Below, one piece after another: positions 23,868 to 35,507 of a DNA stretch of 64,000 nucleotides. This stretch comes from Darksidea phi. Lineage: Eukaryota > Ascomycota > Dothideomycetes > Pleosporales > Lentitheciaceae. Positions within the stretch are counted from its first letter, which is position 1. Every line of letters begins with the position of its first letter. The position numbers and the translations under genes are program-made. The notes below the pieces were generated by a model. The model searched no databases. It was not told the origin of the DNA and was given only the letters and a program-made list of their open reading frames with translations. The stretch is from contig JASJFT010000046.1 of the NCBI GenBank assembly GCA_030770425.1, positions 124,001 to 188,000 of the forward strand, written 5' to 3'.

Positions 23868-24110
23868 GCTACTAAGCTCGATATAGGCCAGCCGCTGAGC
23901 TCTGTATTAGCCAGCTACTGAGCTCTGTATTAGCTAGCTCCTAAGCTCGATATAGGCTAGCCGCTGAGCTCGATATTGACCAGCTACTAAGCTCGATATC
24001 AACTAGTTACTAAGCCCCATACTAAGCCTGATACTGAGCCTAATACTGAGCCTAATACTGTACCTAACACTATACCTAATACTATGCCTGATACTATACC
24101 CCGATTCTTA
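23868..24110. repeat. modular 11-12-nt repeat array (same family as the 56-kb palindrome)
   Basis: The array alternates short modules such as gccagctactaa, gctcgatatag and, towards the right, gcctaatactga. The same modules make up the centre of the palindrome at 55.97-56.6 kb. Order and length vary (11-12 nt), so this is not a simple satellite. It ends 300 bp left of the NACHT remnant. Confidence 0.8.
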
Positions 24111-24265
24111 ATAAGGCTGCCCTAATCAAGGATAGGGGCGCCCTTATCAAAGATATGGGTTTGCCCTATCAAGAATTAGGTACACTTATCAAGGATGAGG
24201 ACGCCCTCATCAAGGATAGGGGTTTGCCTCATCAAGGATCGGGCGCACTCATTATGGATTAGGGC
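24111..24265. repeat. second degenerate tandem array (atcaaggatagggg family)
   Basis: Units of about 25-30 bp built on cctcatcaaggataggggtt recur five or six times with variation. The array directly follows the modular array and precedes the NACHT remnant. No spacers or uniform unit length, so it is not CRISPR-like. Confidence 0.7.
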
Positions 24266-24429
24266 ACGGTACCATAGTGTAAGTTATTTAATTAATATAT
24301 ATTAACTTATATAATTATAGTAGGCCTCTAAGAAGTTATAGAAGAGTACCGGGATATTATACGGAAGCGACCCGAGATACAGGAAGACGAAGTTAAGTAG
24401 AGGCTATCTAATAAGTAGCAATAGTATCT

Positions 24430-24900
24430 TTAGTTATTCCGTCTTACTCAGCCACCGAGGATACCATATACGAACGGTACAAGGCCCGCGTAGAAGACCG
24501 AGTAGAAGGTATATATATGTAGTTCCTTAAGTATAACTATTTCTAGGAATAGTTAAAATAGGAGTCCTGCCTACTTCTGGTCTCGGTAGACCCTGGATGT
24601 GGAAAGTCTGTCTTGGCCAAGTACCTGATTGACCATGCCTTGCCACTATAGGCGACCGTTTGCTACTTCTTTTTCAAGGACCAAGACCAGAACACGGTCC
24701 GTCAAGCACTTCGCGCTCTCGCCGGCAGTGTGTTGAACACAAGGGCAGGTTTGGATTCCGAGACCCAGCCTCATATCACCTGTTGGGGTACGATAAAAAC
24801 GAGGTAATTTGTTGTACCACGAAGCAGCAAGGTCTATGGGAGAGCTTTTGTGTGAGGCAGAGGTCGGACGAAGGCTATCTCCTGCTGATGACACACTACG
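24430..24900 (+). pseudogene. decayed NACHT (NLR) fragment with Walker A motif
   Basis: In one plus-strand frame from about 24510 the translation matches the start of a fungal NACHT domain: CLLLVSVDPGCGKSVLAKYL (P-loop, 24568-24627), then YFFFKDQDQNTVRQALRAL ending near 24720. The frame is interrupted by TAG codons upstream (around KYNYF*E*L) and once after the P-loop (ALPL*ATVCYFFF), each explicable as CAG or TGG changed by C-to-T. Beyond 24725 the frame changes, but HLLGYDKNE and LWESF remain similar to the usual HA..YDKNG...LWEIF region. The fragment is flanked by AT-rich DNA and tandem repeats, which fits a RIP-mutated NLR relic. No effector or WD/ankyrin repeat domain remains recognisable. 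Confidence 0.75.
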
Positions 24901-25491
24901 GTTCATTTTTCACAAGATTGTGGCAGGAACTTCGTCCTGTCGGAACAACGGTTAAGGACGGCTCGCAGAAGCTGGCGCTGGTCGAAAATTCGAAGCCTGA
25001 GGCGACTGCCTAGCGGTTCATTGAGGTCTAGTGTGCTATATCTGGAGTGAGGTCGTGGCCATTGTTGCTTCTCGCATGCCTCGACAGCGCTTGATATGGA
25101 TTCAGTAGGCCGAAGATTGCTGGAATGAGGCCAATATACAGCGCACTTTTAGAATACCCACCAATAAAACCTTTGCGGTGATATCAAGCAGCTTTCGTCG
25201 ACGAATTGCCTCCCATGACATGTCCGATTACTCTAAGTTGCCACCCCTGTCGGACCCTCCCGTGTAGGCGTAGACAGTGGGGAGCGAGATCGGCTTCTCT
25301 TTGCACCGCAATACATTCTTCGTCCATGACTCGCATAAAGCATCTAAGTAAAGATGAATTTCGCAACACAAGACCCAGAAATGAACCGACGAGTAGCGTT
25401 TACCAGTCTTGTTGACAGGTTGCATCTCTGAAAGCCTACTAGGCACTAGAACATTATGTGGTAGACTGGTATTGCTGTATCTCCGGAACAC
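24901..25491. other. intergenic, possible further NLR relic
   Basis: No intact gene. The sequence may continue the decayed NACHT gene but has no motif I can name. Confidence 0.35.
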
Positions 25492-27436
25492 TCAAAGCCC
25501 TCGATTACTCCATTCTTGGTCCCAATCCACGTATCCAGTTTCAGCATCAACATTCGGTTTCAACCAGCTAAGAATAAACTTGTCCGACTTGAGCCAATCG
25601 TCCTCCTTGAAGTCATAGGTCTTCCCATAGGCGTGAATGTTGCCACTAAGCTCGCTGTACATGCTTCTTCCTCGCTTGTAGCTATTCCAGTCTTCGTAGA
25701 TACTCTTTTGGACCTGTGCCACAGATCCCATAGCACGTATAGTAGACGCATTTGACTGCACCCAGTACGCAAAATCGTGCTGCAACAACTGGGTCAATGG
25801 CCTTGGAGTCTGTACAGCAGGAGCAGCACAACCAGCAGAAGGCGCACCTGCAGCAGAGGCTGCCGCTGCATTGATGTGATTCTGGAGCATGGTTGTGACT
25901 TCGTTTTCGACAGCGTAATCCCAGGTATACTGCCATGCAGGCGTGGCCTTCGTCAACTGTTTCAATCCAAGTCTGTTCATTATTTCGGGTCTGTTTGGGA
26001 GATTTTCGAGAACGTGTCTGTACTCAAGACAGGTAATGATCACTTTGTGGTATGTGAGTTCGTTGCGTAGTCTTTCTAGTTCATCGAAGAGGAACTTCCA
26101 TTGCCGCCGCTGCACGCTAACGTCTCGCAGGATCTGGATCGCGTCGGCGTAGTCGCTGGACTTCTTTCCAGAGATCATCTCAGCTAAAGCAATCACGTTA
26201 TCTTGAAGAGCATGGTGCGTGGCTGAAATAGGCGTTGGCCTGTTTGACAGTTGCCGGAGGTTGTCGAGAATATTGGCGAGGAGTTCCGGCGGACAGGGAT
26301 TGTCATCTAAGCCATTCAGTATGCGCACAGTTGCTCTCCGACGTTCCGGTTGCCACGAGAGTTCGACTGAATATGTGTTTAGCATTTCCTACTCAATCAA
26401 AAACATAGCTCTGGTCTTTGCGCGCTTACTTTCGGCATCAATCAGTTGATCGTTTTCAATATTCTTTTCCAGAAAGTTGAGCGTTGCATTCGCTGCCGCG
26501 GCGGACGAGTCTTCATATTCCCCGACCAAGCGGTTGAGACCATCCACAGCGAGTTTCAACCGCGTTGTGCGTTTCAGGACCTCGATCTCAGTCTTAATCT
26601 TACCTTCTCCGGTTCGTGAGTCGCCGACGACCTTGAGCATCTTGCCGAGAAATGCAAACCAGCACCTAAGCAGCTGTTCGCTTTCGAAAGCTACGTACCT
26701 CACCTGGTCTTCTACAATATCTCGCATTCGTATATCCGCCGCGTATCTTTCCAGTTTCTCAATGAACACATCGGGGGTTTTGTCGAACTCTAAAACAGAC
26801 ATTTTCAGATGTTCGGGTCGAGCGCGGCCAGATCCGTCCGACACTGGAGAAGTGAACTCCTTCAGCCAGTCATCGTTTCCATGTAGCGAGCGCACAGTCC
26901 TGTCCGACTTCGCTATAAAGGAAGCCAAGTCGAGGCATAGATCTGCGAGCGTATTTTGGCTCAAGTTCTTGCCGTATCCGGTGTGAGCCAGTTGGTGCAC
27001 CCTTAAACTGCGAAAACTCGCTCCTCGGAGCCAGTGTTCCCACCTCACATCCTCTTTGGCCATAATTCGGATCCCAGTACATATAGTTAGGAAAATTATC
27101 GGTCCAGTAAGAACATGTAAAACTTTGTGGAAAAATTGGATGTCTGGAACAATGAGCTGATTTGCACCGCATGGCTCCTGGAGCGTTCGCTCAAACGTAC
27201 CTTCTCGCGTTACTCGGTACGCGATTTCATTGCTGATCTCCGTAATCCTTGAAGTAAAAAAATTCTTTAGGTAGCATGTAAAGGATGTAAACCAGACAAA
27301 GTCCTTCTACTTTATAACAAGTCAGCAGTTGACTGTTCATGTCATGAAAGAGAATGGTAATACCGAGACCAGGCGTGAACACCGCCCACACTCCCACACG
27401 CCGGAGGAACACGATACTTTTCTGTGAATCGAACAT
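25492..27436 (-). CDS. orphan protein with one transmembrane segment
   Basis: Not recognised. Proposed exons 27436-27311, 27237-26430 and 26366-25492 give about 602 residues in frame. The second intron (26429-26367, 63 nt) has a GTAAGC donor, a tgctaaacac branch site and a ttcag acceptor; it removes what would otherwise be a TAG in the middle of the gene. The first intron has a weak donor (GTAGAAGG), and the start codon is uncertain because open sequence without a clear Met lies further upstream. Near residue 85 there is a hydrophobic segment (VLTGPIIFLTICTGIRI). The rest is soluble, helical and charged, with an Ala-rich linker (INAAAASAAGAPSAG). It lies beside the NLR remnants, which may hint at a shared role, but no function is claimed. 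Confidence 0.6.
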
Positions 27437-28146
27437 CGCCCAGAAGTGCAACGAAGTGATGGTGTCAACAGGACGCCGATAGCGAGTACACTAGGTATCA
27501 CCACACCAAAGAAGACATTGGGAATTGATTTAAGCCAGACTCTGATTTTTCAGCCGCTTCTCTTATGCTTCAGCCTTGTGCGGGGTTTTCATAGCTGCTC
27601 GTTGCTTTTGCAGTACAGCGCGTGAGCGACGATCGCGATTGGCCAATGATGCTAGCTAGCATCCGCAGAAGTCAATAAGCAGCCACATCGTATGCAGGCA
27701 TAACGAACGTGGCGCACAGCGCAGGTATAATTAGATTCTACCAAGTCTCGATAATAGGAACAAATTATATCGCGGGAAATACTAGGAATTCCGTTTTCTT
27801 GTGAACTTGAACTACATGAGCTCGGCCAGTTCATCTCCCTCGTATTCATTCCACCTATGAATACCGACTTGACCATCAGGTTGCATTCACGCTAGTTTTC
27901 GTAACGAAACCAGAGGTGATAACCAGACATGCAGGCCAACGTAGGCGGCCAGTGGTCAATTGTGATACGCACCACAATAAAACACAAAAACTCAAGATGA
28001 AGTCAACCTCCAAACACGCCCCATCGCAGAGCCAAATAGTTCACCCACAATGCCCGAAATCCACTCCTTCATCAAGTTCCCCAACCCCAATAAATACCCA
28101 CCCACCACAAAACCCCCTACAACCCCCCATCCCCAAACTAGAAAAA
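27437..28146. other. intergenic between divergent genes
   Basis: Promoter space for the orphan on the minus strand and the membrane protein on the plus strand. No sites recognised. Confidence 0.4.
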
Positions 28147-28683
28147 ATGGTCACCAACCCACCCCCCTACACCTCCAACGCAGACTTCTCCACCATCGAC
28201 CTCGAAAAACTCCCTCCAGCCCCACTCCCGCCGCTCACACCCAACGACCACGCCGACCCCAACCACCCGCACTACCCCCGCGCCTCCACCACGCAGCCCA
28301 ACGCCCCCGGGAAAAACTGGACCCGCAAGCGGATCGCATACGCAGCCGTCCTCACCAGTGTCTTCCTCGCCCTGCTAGCCGCTGCCTTCATCCTCGGCTT
28401 TAAACTTGTGGGACCGAAGTTTGCTCGTAATGCGTCTCAGCAAGCCCCGATGAACGCAACGCAGTGGCACACTGTAACGTCGACCGTGACGCCGAGCGCT
28501 ACGCCGTCACTGACGCCGGAGGATAATAGCGGGGGGCCGGCGGGTGGTGACGGTGAGCCGGGCGAGAGCTGTCGTTTGGTGTTGAGCTATGGGGATGAGA
28601 AGGCGTGTGATAAGTGGTGCGTGGTGCCTAGTGGAAGGGAGAAGGCGTGCGTGGAGGATCGTGAGGCGCGGGTGTGGAAGTGA
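28147..28683 (+). CDS. small single-pass membrane protein, orphan
   Basis: Not recognised. The ATG at 28147 (context gaaaaaatggtc) gives 178 residues; the frame is open to 27916, with other Met codons at 27916 and 27994. The N-terminal part is Pro-rich and acidic (NPPPYTSNADFSTIDLEKLP). A basic KNWTRKR precedes a transmembrane helix (AYAAVLTSVFLALLAAAFIL). A Thr/Ser-rich stalk follows, then a short Cys-containing tail (CRLVLSYGDEKACDKWC). This is a type II or III arrangement of a small cell-surface protein. DNA composition changes from C-rich to G-rich along the gene. Confidence 0.55.
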   Translation: MVTNPPPYTSNADFSTIDLEKLPPAPLPPLTPNDHADPNHPHYPRASTTQPNAPGKNWTRKRIAYAAVLTSVFLALLAAAFILGFKLVGPKFARNASQQAPMNATQWHTVTSTVTPSATPSLTPEDNSGGPAGGDGEPGESCRLVLSYGDEKACDKWCVVPSGREKACVEDREARVWK

Positions 28684-28993
28684 TTTGCGTGCTGAGGCGT
28701 GATGGTTGTGCTGGTGGGGGGTGAATGTGTGCTGTGACGTTGGAGAATGATGGAGAACGAGTGTTCATCGTGGAAGTCGTGAGGGCTTGAACGAATTCGC
28801 CCTCGCATGAGGTTGTGGCAGGCTGCGTACTGCTTGCTCTACTTGGCATTATTCGTATACAACACATACACAATTATCCGTCCCTCTTGCACCGATACAG
28901 TTTTATCGCCCAATCTACCCATCTAAACGCCTTCACTTCAACTACAACCTCTACCAATCTCCGAACAGCAAACAACCCACCAACCCCAAAACA
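28684..28993. other. short intergenic region
   Basis: About 310 bp between the two small genes. Short antisense frames are shadows of low-complexity sequence; nothing else is seen. Confidence 0.4.
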
Positions 28994-29326
28994 ATGCCCC
29001 CTACCCTCCCTCTCCCCCTCCTGCTCCTACTAACCACCGCCCTCCTCCTCTTCTCCCTCCTCACCGGCGCCCTCCTCAGCAAATCGCACCACCCCACCGC
29101 CCCCGCCCCAACCATACATATTCTACACTCAACGCTAACAACCTACACGACACTCAGCACGTCATGGTCCGGCTCCGGCGTGATGATCCCCGGCTTCGGC
29201 GCCGTGACGAGTGTGCCGCGGACGTCGATCGTAGCGACGCGCACGACATGGATGTTTTCGACGACGGTGGTGACGCGTAGGGTGGAGGTAACGACGAGGG
29301 GGGTTGGGGGTGCGGGGTTGGTGTAG
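28994..29326 (+). CDS. small secreted or membrane-anchored orphan
   Basis: Not recognised. The 110-residue frame begins MPPTLPLPLLLLLTTALLLF, a strong signal peptide or anchor, followed by Thr/Ser-rich sequence without cysteines or domains. Composition runs from C-rich to G-rich, as in its neighbour. It may be a true small secreted protein or a chance frame in skewed DNA. Confidence 0.35.
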   Translation: MPPTLPLPLLLLLTTALLLFSLLTGALLSKSHHPTAPAPTIHILHSTLTTYTTLSTSWSGSGVMIPGFGAVTSVPRTSIVATRTTWMFSTTVVTRRVEVTTRGVGGAGLV

Positions 29327-32231
29327 ATGGTGTAAATGGTGTGGGGGATGTTCTGAGCTGCGCAGATTTAATATAAGCGTGGAGAAGGTGGGCACGTTCG
29401 CTCGCTCCATCACTGAGCGTTGAATATTAAGATTATGCGCGCAGGATGTAGTCCTGCGCCTATCTATCGAACATACAATATGAATGCTTACCAATGCAAC
29501 CGCAAACCAAAACATGCAACGTATACTCTCCCTTTTTTAGATAGACCGCACATCCCATTCATGCCATTATTTCTAATACGGCTATCCAAACTCTGTGAAA
29601 GAGGAGGACATGTTGCATATGCCATATTTTTGACCCTTTTCTTGCCTACAGCTCGTAATCGGGTGCGTTACTGACATTTACAACTCCACCGCTTCTCATG
29701 CAGTGGACATGAAGACACTTTTCGACGAAGGCATTAGGTGCCCGAGTGACGCCTTTTTAGACGAAGGCATCACACCCGAAAGACATCTTCCTATACAAGC
29801 GGCTATTTTCTAATGGCCCCGAAGACTCCGATGCAACATTGACTTAGTAAAGAGATAGAGAGTCATGGTCGAAAATATGCCGTATCTTGCAGGACAATGC
29901 CCGTCGCTGTGGGAAGAGAAAGAACAGAACGACACCACATGTTATCTTCCTCTTGCTAGTTTTGGTACATAGCTGCATTTGACGTCCCGCATAAATTTCG
30001 ATCCCAGAAATAGGTGTAGTCGTTCGACGCCACAAGTAAAAAAGGAAGCATGTAGCGCAGCACACGACTCTTTCTGATCGCGCACAATGGTCGTACGCAA
30101 CACGAGCGCCAGTAACGCCGCAAACTTTGGGGAGCTTGCCAATAGTAGCCGGCGAATCGTGGTCGAGGGCACTTTCGCCGTGTCAGTGTACGGTAGCGTC
30201 GGTAGTTCCTTGCATCCCAGGTCGACCATTTTTCCGAAAAGCCATCGTGTACGTCGGAATTCGATCCCTCCTGAGGCATTTTCTGATGTAGCTCTGAGTG
30301 ACCATTGTGTTTAGTACACACCACCCGCTCCCTAATTCCGCACATACCATCCATATCCCAGTTGTTTTCATTCGATCAAAGCCCAGTCCATTCCAGAAGG
30401 CCATGTTATCAGATAGGCACGCTTCTAAGAAAACTCCCACATGGCGGCAGGACACATGGAGCACATGACGAGCCCAGGAGATTGTGTTTCGATGCCCGCA
30501 CATCAGTGTAATCTGATTTGCGTTTTAGAAGGCCAAAGAGACAGACGCAACATGTTGTTTGAGGTGGAAACTTTCAGTCCACACCGTGCCCATTCATCGA
30601 CATTGTTTTCTTTAACGTTCAGCCATGAACTCTTGCTGTTTGGGTTTTAGAAAGAAACGAGCAAGCACGCATAAGCAGCTGAAGCACATGTTTTTTGTAA
30701 CTCCATGCCGTAGAAGGTGTGAAGAGAAAGAAAGGTACGGCGAAGTTGGGGTTTCATAAACGCCAGCAACCGTCCGAACTAAGCAATACCTCTAATACTG
30801 CTGTACCGGGATCATTTTTGAAATCGCGGACGTACGGACCAAACACACTCATGAGCGCTCTGAAAGTTGGGTTTTCATACCCAGCATGTCGGCCTTCCAC
30901 GAATGATCTGCCACACAGCACGCGGCGAAACCATGATGTGTGGCTTCTAAACTTTTGGATAGAGGATCACGTGAACATTGACTTCTGGGTGTTTATCAGG
31001 AGACCTGAGGTGGAGAGCAGGAGGTTCAGGACCACATGTCATCGACATATGTCCCATTTTTAGTCCTAGATCTGATCTCCGCTTGCACAGAACACATTTA
31101 TGGTGTTGTTCCACACTTCTTGTATCTGCATAGGTTTTTCCCAAACAGCTAATCTCTTTTTCCCGTCTCTCCATATGTGTTTTCGCTGACGATTTAGACT
31201 CAAGCGGGGCTTTCGCCGTCTTAGAGGTCGCGAAGACGTTCTTCGCCACGTTGTATAAGCTATCGTTCGCGCGAATTGAGTACGTGGGTGGCGCTGCGGT
31301 GGAGGGTTTCTTAGTTGGTCCATATACTTTGTAGTAGGAAGGTAATGGATGATGTAGCGGAGCCCGCCATTCATCGTCAAGGCCACGGGTTTGAAAAGAG
31401 TTTAGTGATCGTGGGAGAACGTGCACAACATTACTCTCGAATTGAAACGCTTTTGATCCGTTCCGTTCTCACCCCTCTCTCCAACACCTGTACAACGTGC
31501 ATCTGCATTTCAACCCATGGAATCCGTCTTGTGCAACTTTAGTAACCACTCCCCTCCCATATCGGCTTTGCACTTGTGAATTTTTTCGCAAGACATCGTT
31601 GATCCACAGGGAACGAGAGCAACAAGACATGCTGCATGGTCCGGTAAATTTTGGTCCAAGGACATGCATCTGAATTCTGGGGCATTCCATTTTGGAGAGA
31701 CGTTTTAGAAAAGAGGACATCGCTTTTGTGCGACTGTGTTTTAGTGAGCCGTTGCTGTTCTGCAGAGGTTGTAGTGCAAGAAAGGAAAGAGATCAAGCTG
31801 CGAGCAGAGGTGGTTTATATAGGTATGGAGTGGACTGATGGTAGATAGGACGAAGCAACTGAAGGCCTGACCAAAGTTCGCACACATGCACAGTCGGGGA
31901 CTCACGAACGACAAGACAATAGGCAAGCAACAAATTCGCAACCGAAAACGACGGCTAATTTCCACAGTCTGTACACTCCCCCGTATCTCCTAGAGGGTAT
32001 TCATATCATGTACAAATTTCATCGTCCTCTAACAGGAAAGCCGCGACGATTCCTCCCAGTCCGTAGACGCCAAAACTATGCTTTCAGGTATCCCAAAAAG
32101 AAGGTATGTTTCAGATCCGACCTGATCCGACCAGGAACACCGCGTGAAGATGAAAACAAGTAGTATGTGCACAGAATAGCAACTCCTCAAAACCCAATCA
32201 AATAAAGAAAAGTGATTCAACGATAGAGTCG
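29327..32231. other. 2.9-kb stretch without a recognisable gene
   Basis: Many frames of 60-160 codons occur on both strands, but none shows a domain, a long continuous frame or plausible splicing. A short direct repeat (gacgaaggcat at about 29720 and 29760) is the only structure noted. Confidence 0.4.
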
Positions 32232-34004
<1,773 letters not shown>

Positions 34005-35507
34005 CTTTATCTGCTCGTTGTTCCTGCGAACGCTTCGTCGTGACTCGTAGTAGGTCCGTAATCGTAGCCGTTATACGTCGTCGAGTTGACTTATCGTCCG
34101 AATCGCGACGGGCTAGCAGCCATGGATCGAAGGTGCGCGGGGCCCTGTATAGCCTTCTGTTATACTTCCAATTACCTAGGTATACAATCTTTCTAGTGCT
34201 TCCGCGGGATCCGCAAGCTATCGCGATCCCATGATCGCAGCCGAGGTCGAAGAAAGGAAAATAAGAACAGAAGAGAGAGAAGGCTTGGGAAGACGCAGCG
34301 AGAGCAGGAGGTTGGCGGATGTCAAAGCCATCAGCCCGGTTCGGGCGGAAGAGGGGCAGATGCGATCGACGGCGCGATGATGCGTGCAAGGGAGTGAACA
34401 GCAAGCAAAGCAAGCACTCCGCCTCAAGGTTCATGCAAGCTAGTCCAAGTTCGCCTGCCGTGGCCATGTCGAATCCGGGCTGTGCCACTCGAGGGCTGCA
34501 TGGCAATGTATTCTGGCGCATTTTGAAACCCCGGCCTGCGATGCCAGACCGGGACTGGTCGGTACCCGCCTCTCGCGTACGCCAAATGTCCCCGAATCCT
34601 GCACTACGATTGCCATGCTTGCAGCTTGCATGGAACCATTTCTTTGTCATAGCACTGGTTCCTACGGATCCCCTCCGTTTCTCAATCCCAAGTTATGCTT
34701 CCCTTGCATCCAACACCCGAGATCTCAGACAAATCGCTCAATTCTCAAACACCCACGGGTCTCGGGTACACAACGCCCCGGCGCCGGCCTTACGCGTCCA
34801 AAGCGAGGCATTTAAACATTCGTCATCCTCTATTTGAAAAGGGGACATACACGTTATAAAAGTGGCGCTACACGTCATACGCTCCACTCACATAAACTTA
34901 CGTGTATCGAGTGATTCTGCATGCAGAGCGCCTAGTCTCTGCAGATGCTCTGCTCTCTTTACACATTTGAGTATGAATATAAAGCAAAACCAATCCTCCA
35001 TACTTCTTTTTGCCACGCGCCTCCTCAAATCGGATGCGGCCTGGGACTATGCAGATGTAGAGTACAGACGAGGTCAAAATATCGTCCAGGCGTTCCACTA
35101 TGAGAGAGGACTAGAACAAATGTCTCATATTCTCGGCTCACCGGTACCTCAAGTCACCGAACACACCGGCCATCCCCTCTAGCCTCTCCCAAGAACAAGG
35201 ACATCCACGTTCAAAACATGTACTACCCATATCCCACACCATATTATACGCAACACCAAAACTCAAGACCCGCACCATGGCGTCCAATGAAGTTTGAAAA
35301 ATTATCTACGCTACTTCGCTGCCAAGAATCCGACTCAAAACGCCTGCGCTATGTGCCTCCATAATGTCGATTCTACACCTAACATGCGGCAATAGAAAGA
35401 GAAAAAAACATTATCTACCACTGCAAACGGCAAAAAGGCCGATCTGTACATTACCCACAACTGTACACAGCCACGTGATTTCCTTCCATCGCTTGATGCA
35501 TCGTTCC
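34005..35507. other. intergenic, no gene recognised
   Basis: The frame on the minus strand to 34650 overlaps the RING gene in another register and is a shadow. The rest is the promoter of the RING gene and the 3' flank of VNX1. Confidence 0.45.

Noticed and set aside
23868..24265. Regular repeats that might suggest a CRISPR-like array
   Set aside because: No constant repeat length or unique spacers; eukaryotic genome; modules vary in length and order.
26367..26429. In-frame TAG (26391-26389) that seems to split the orphan at 25492-27436 into two genes
   Set aside because: A good intron spans it (GTAAGC donor, tgctaaacac branch, ttcag acceptor, 63 nt), and removing it keeps the frame (GAA A|TC GAA). 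The gene is therefore likely intact.
29844..31426. Minus-strand frames of 100-160 codons in the 2.9-kb gap
   Set aside because: No recognisable domain, start context or consistent splicing, and overlapping frames of similar length exist on the other strand.
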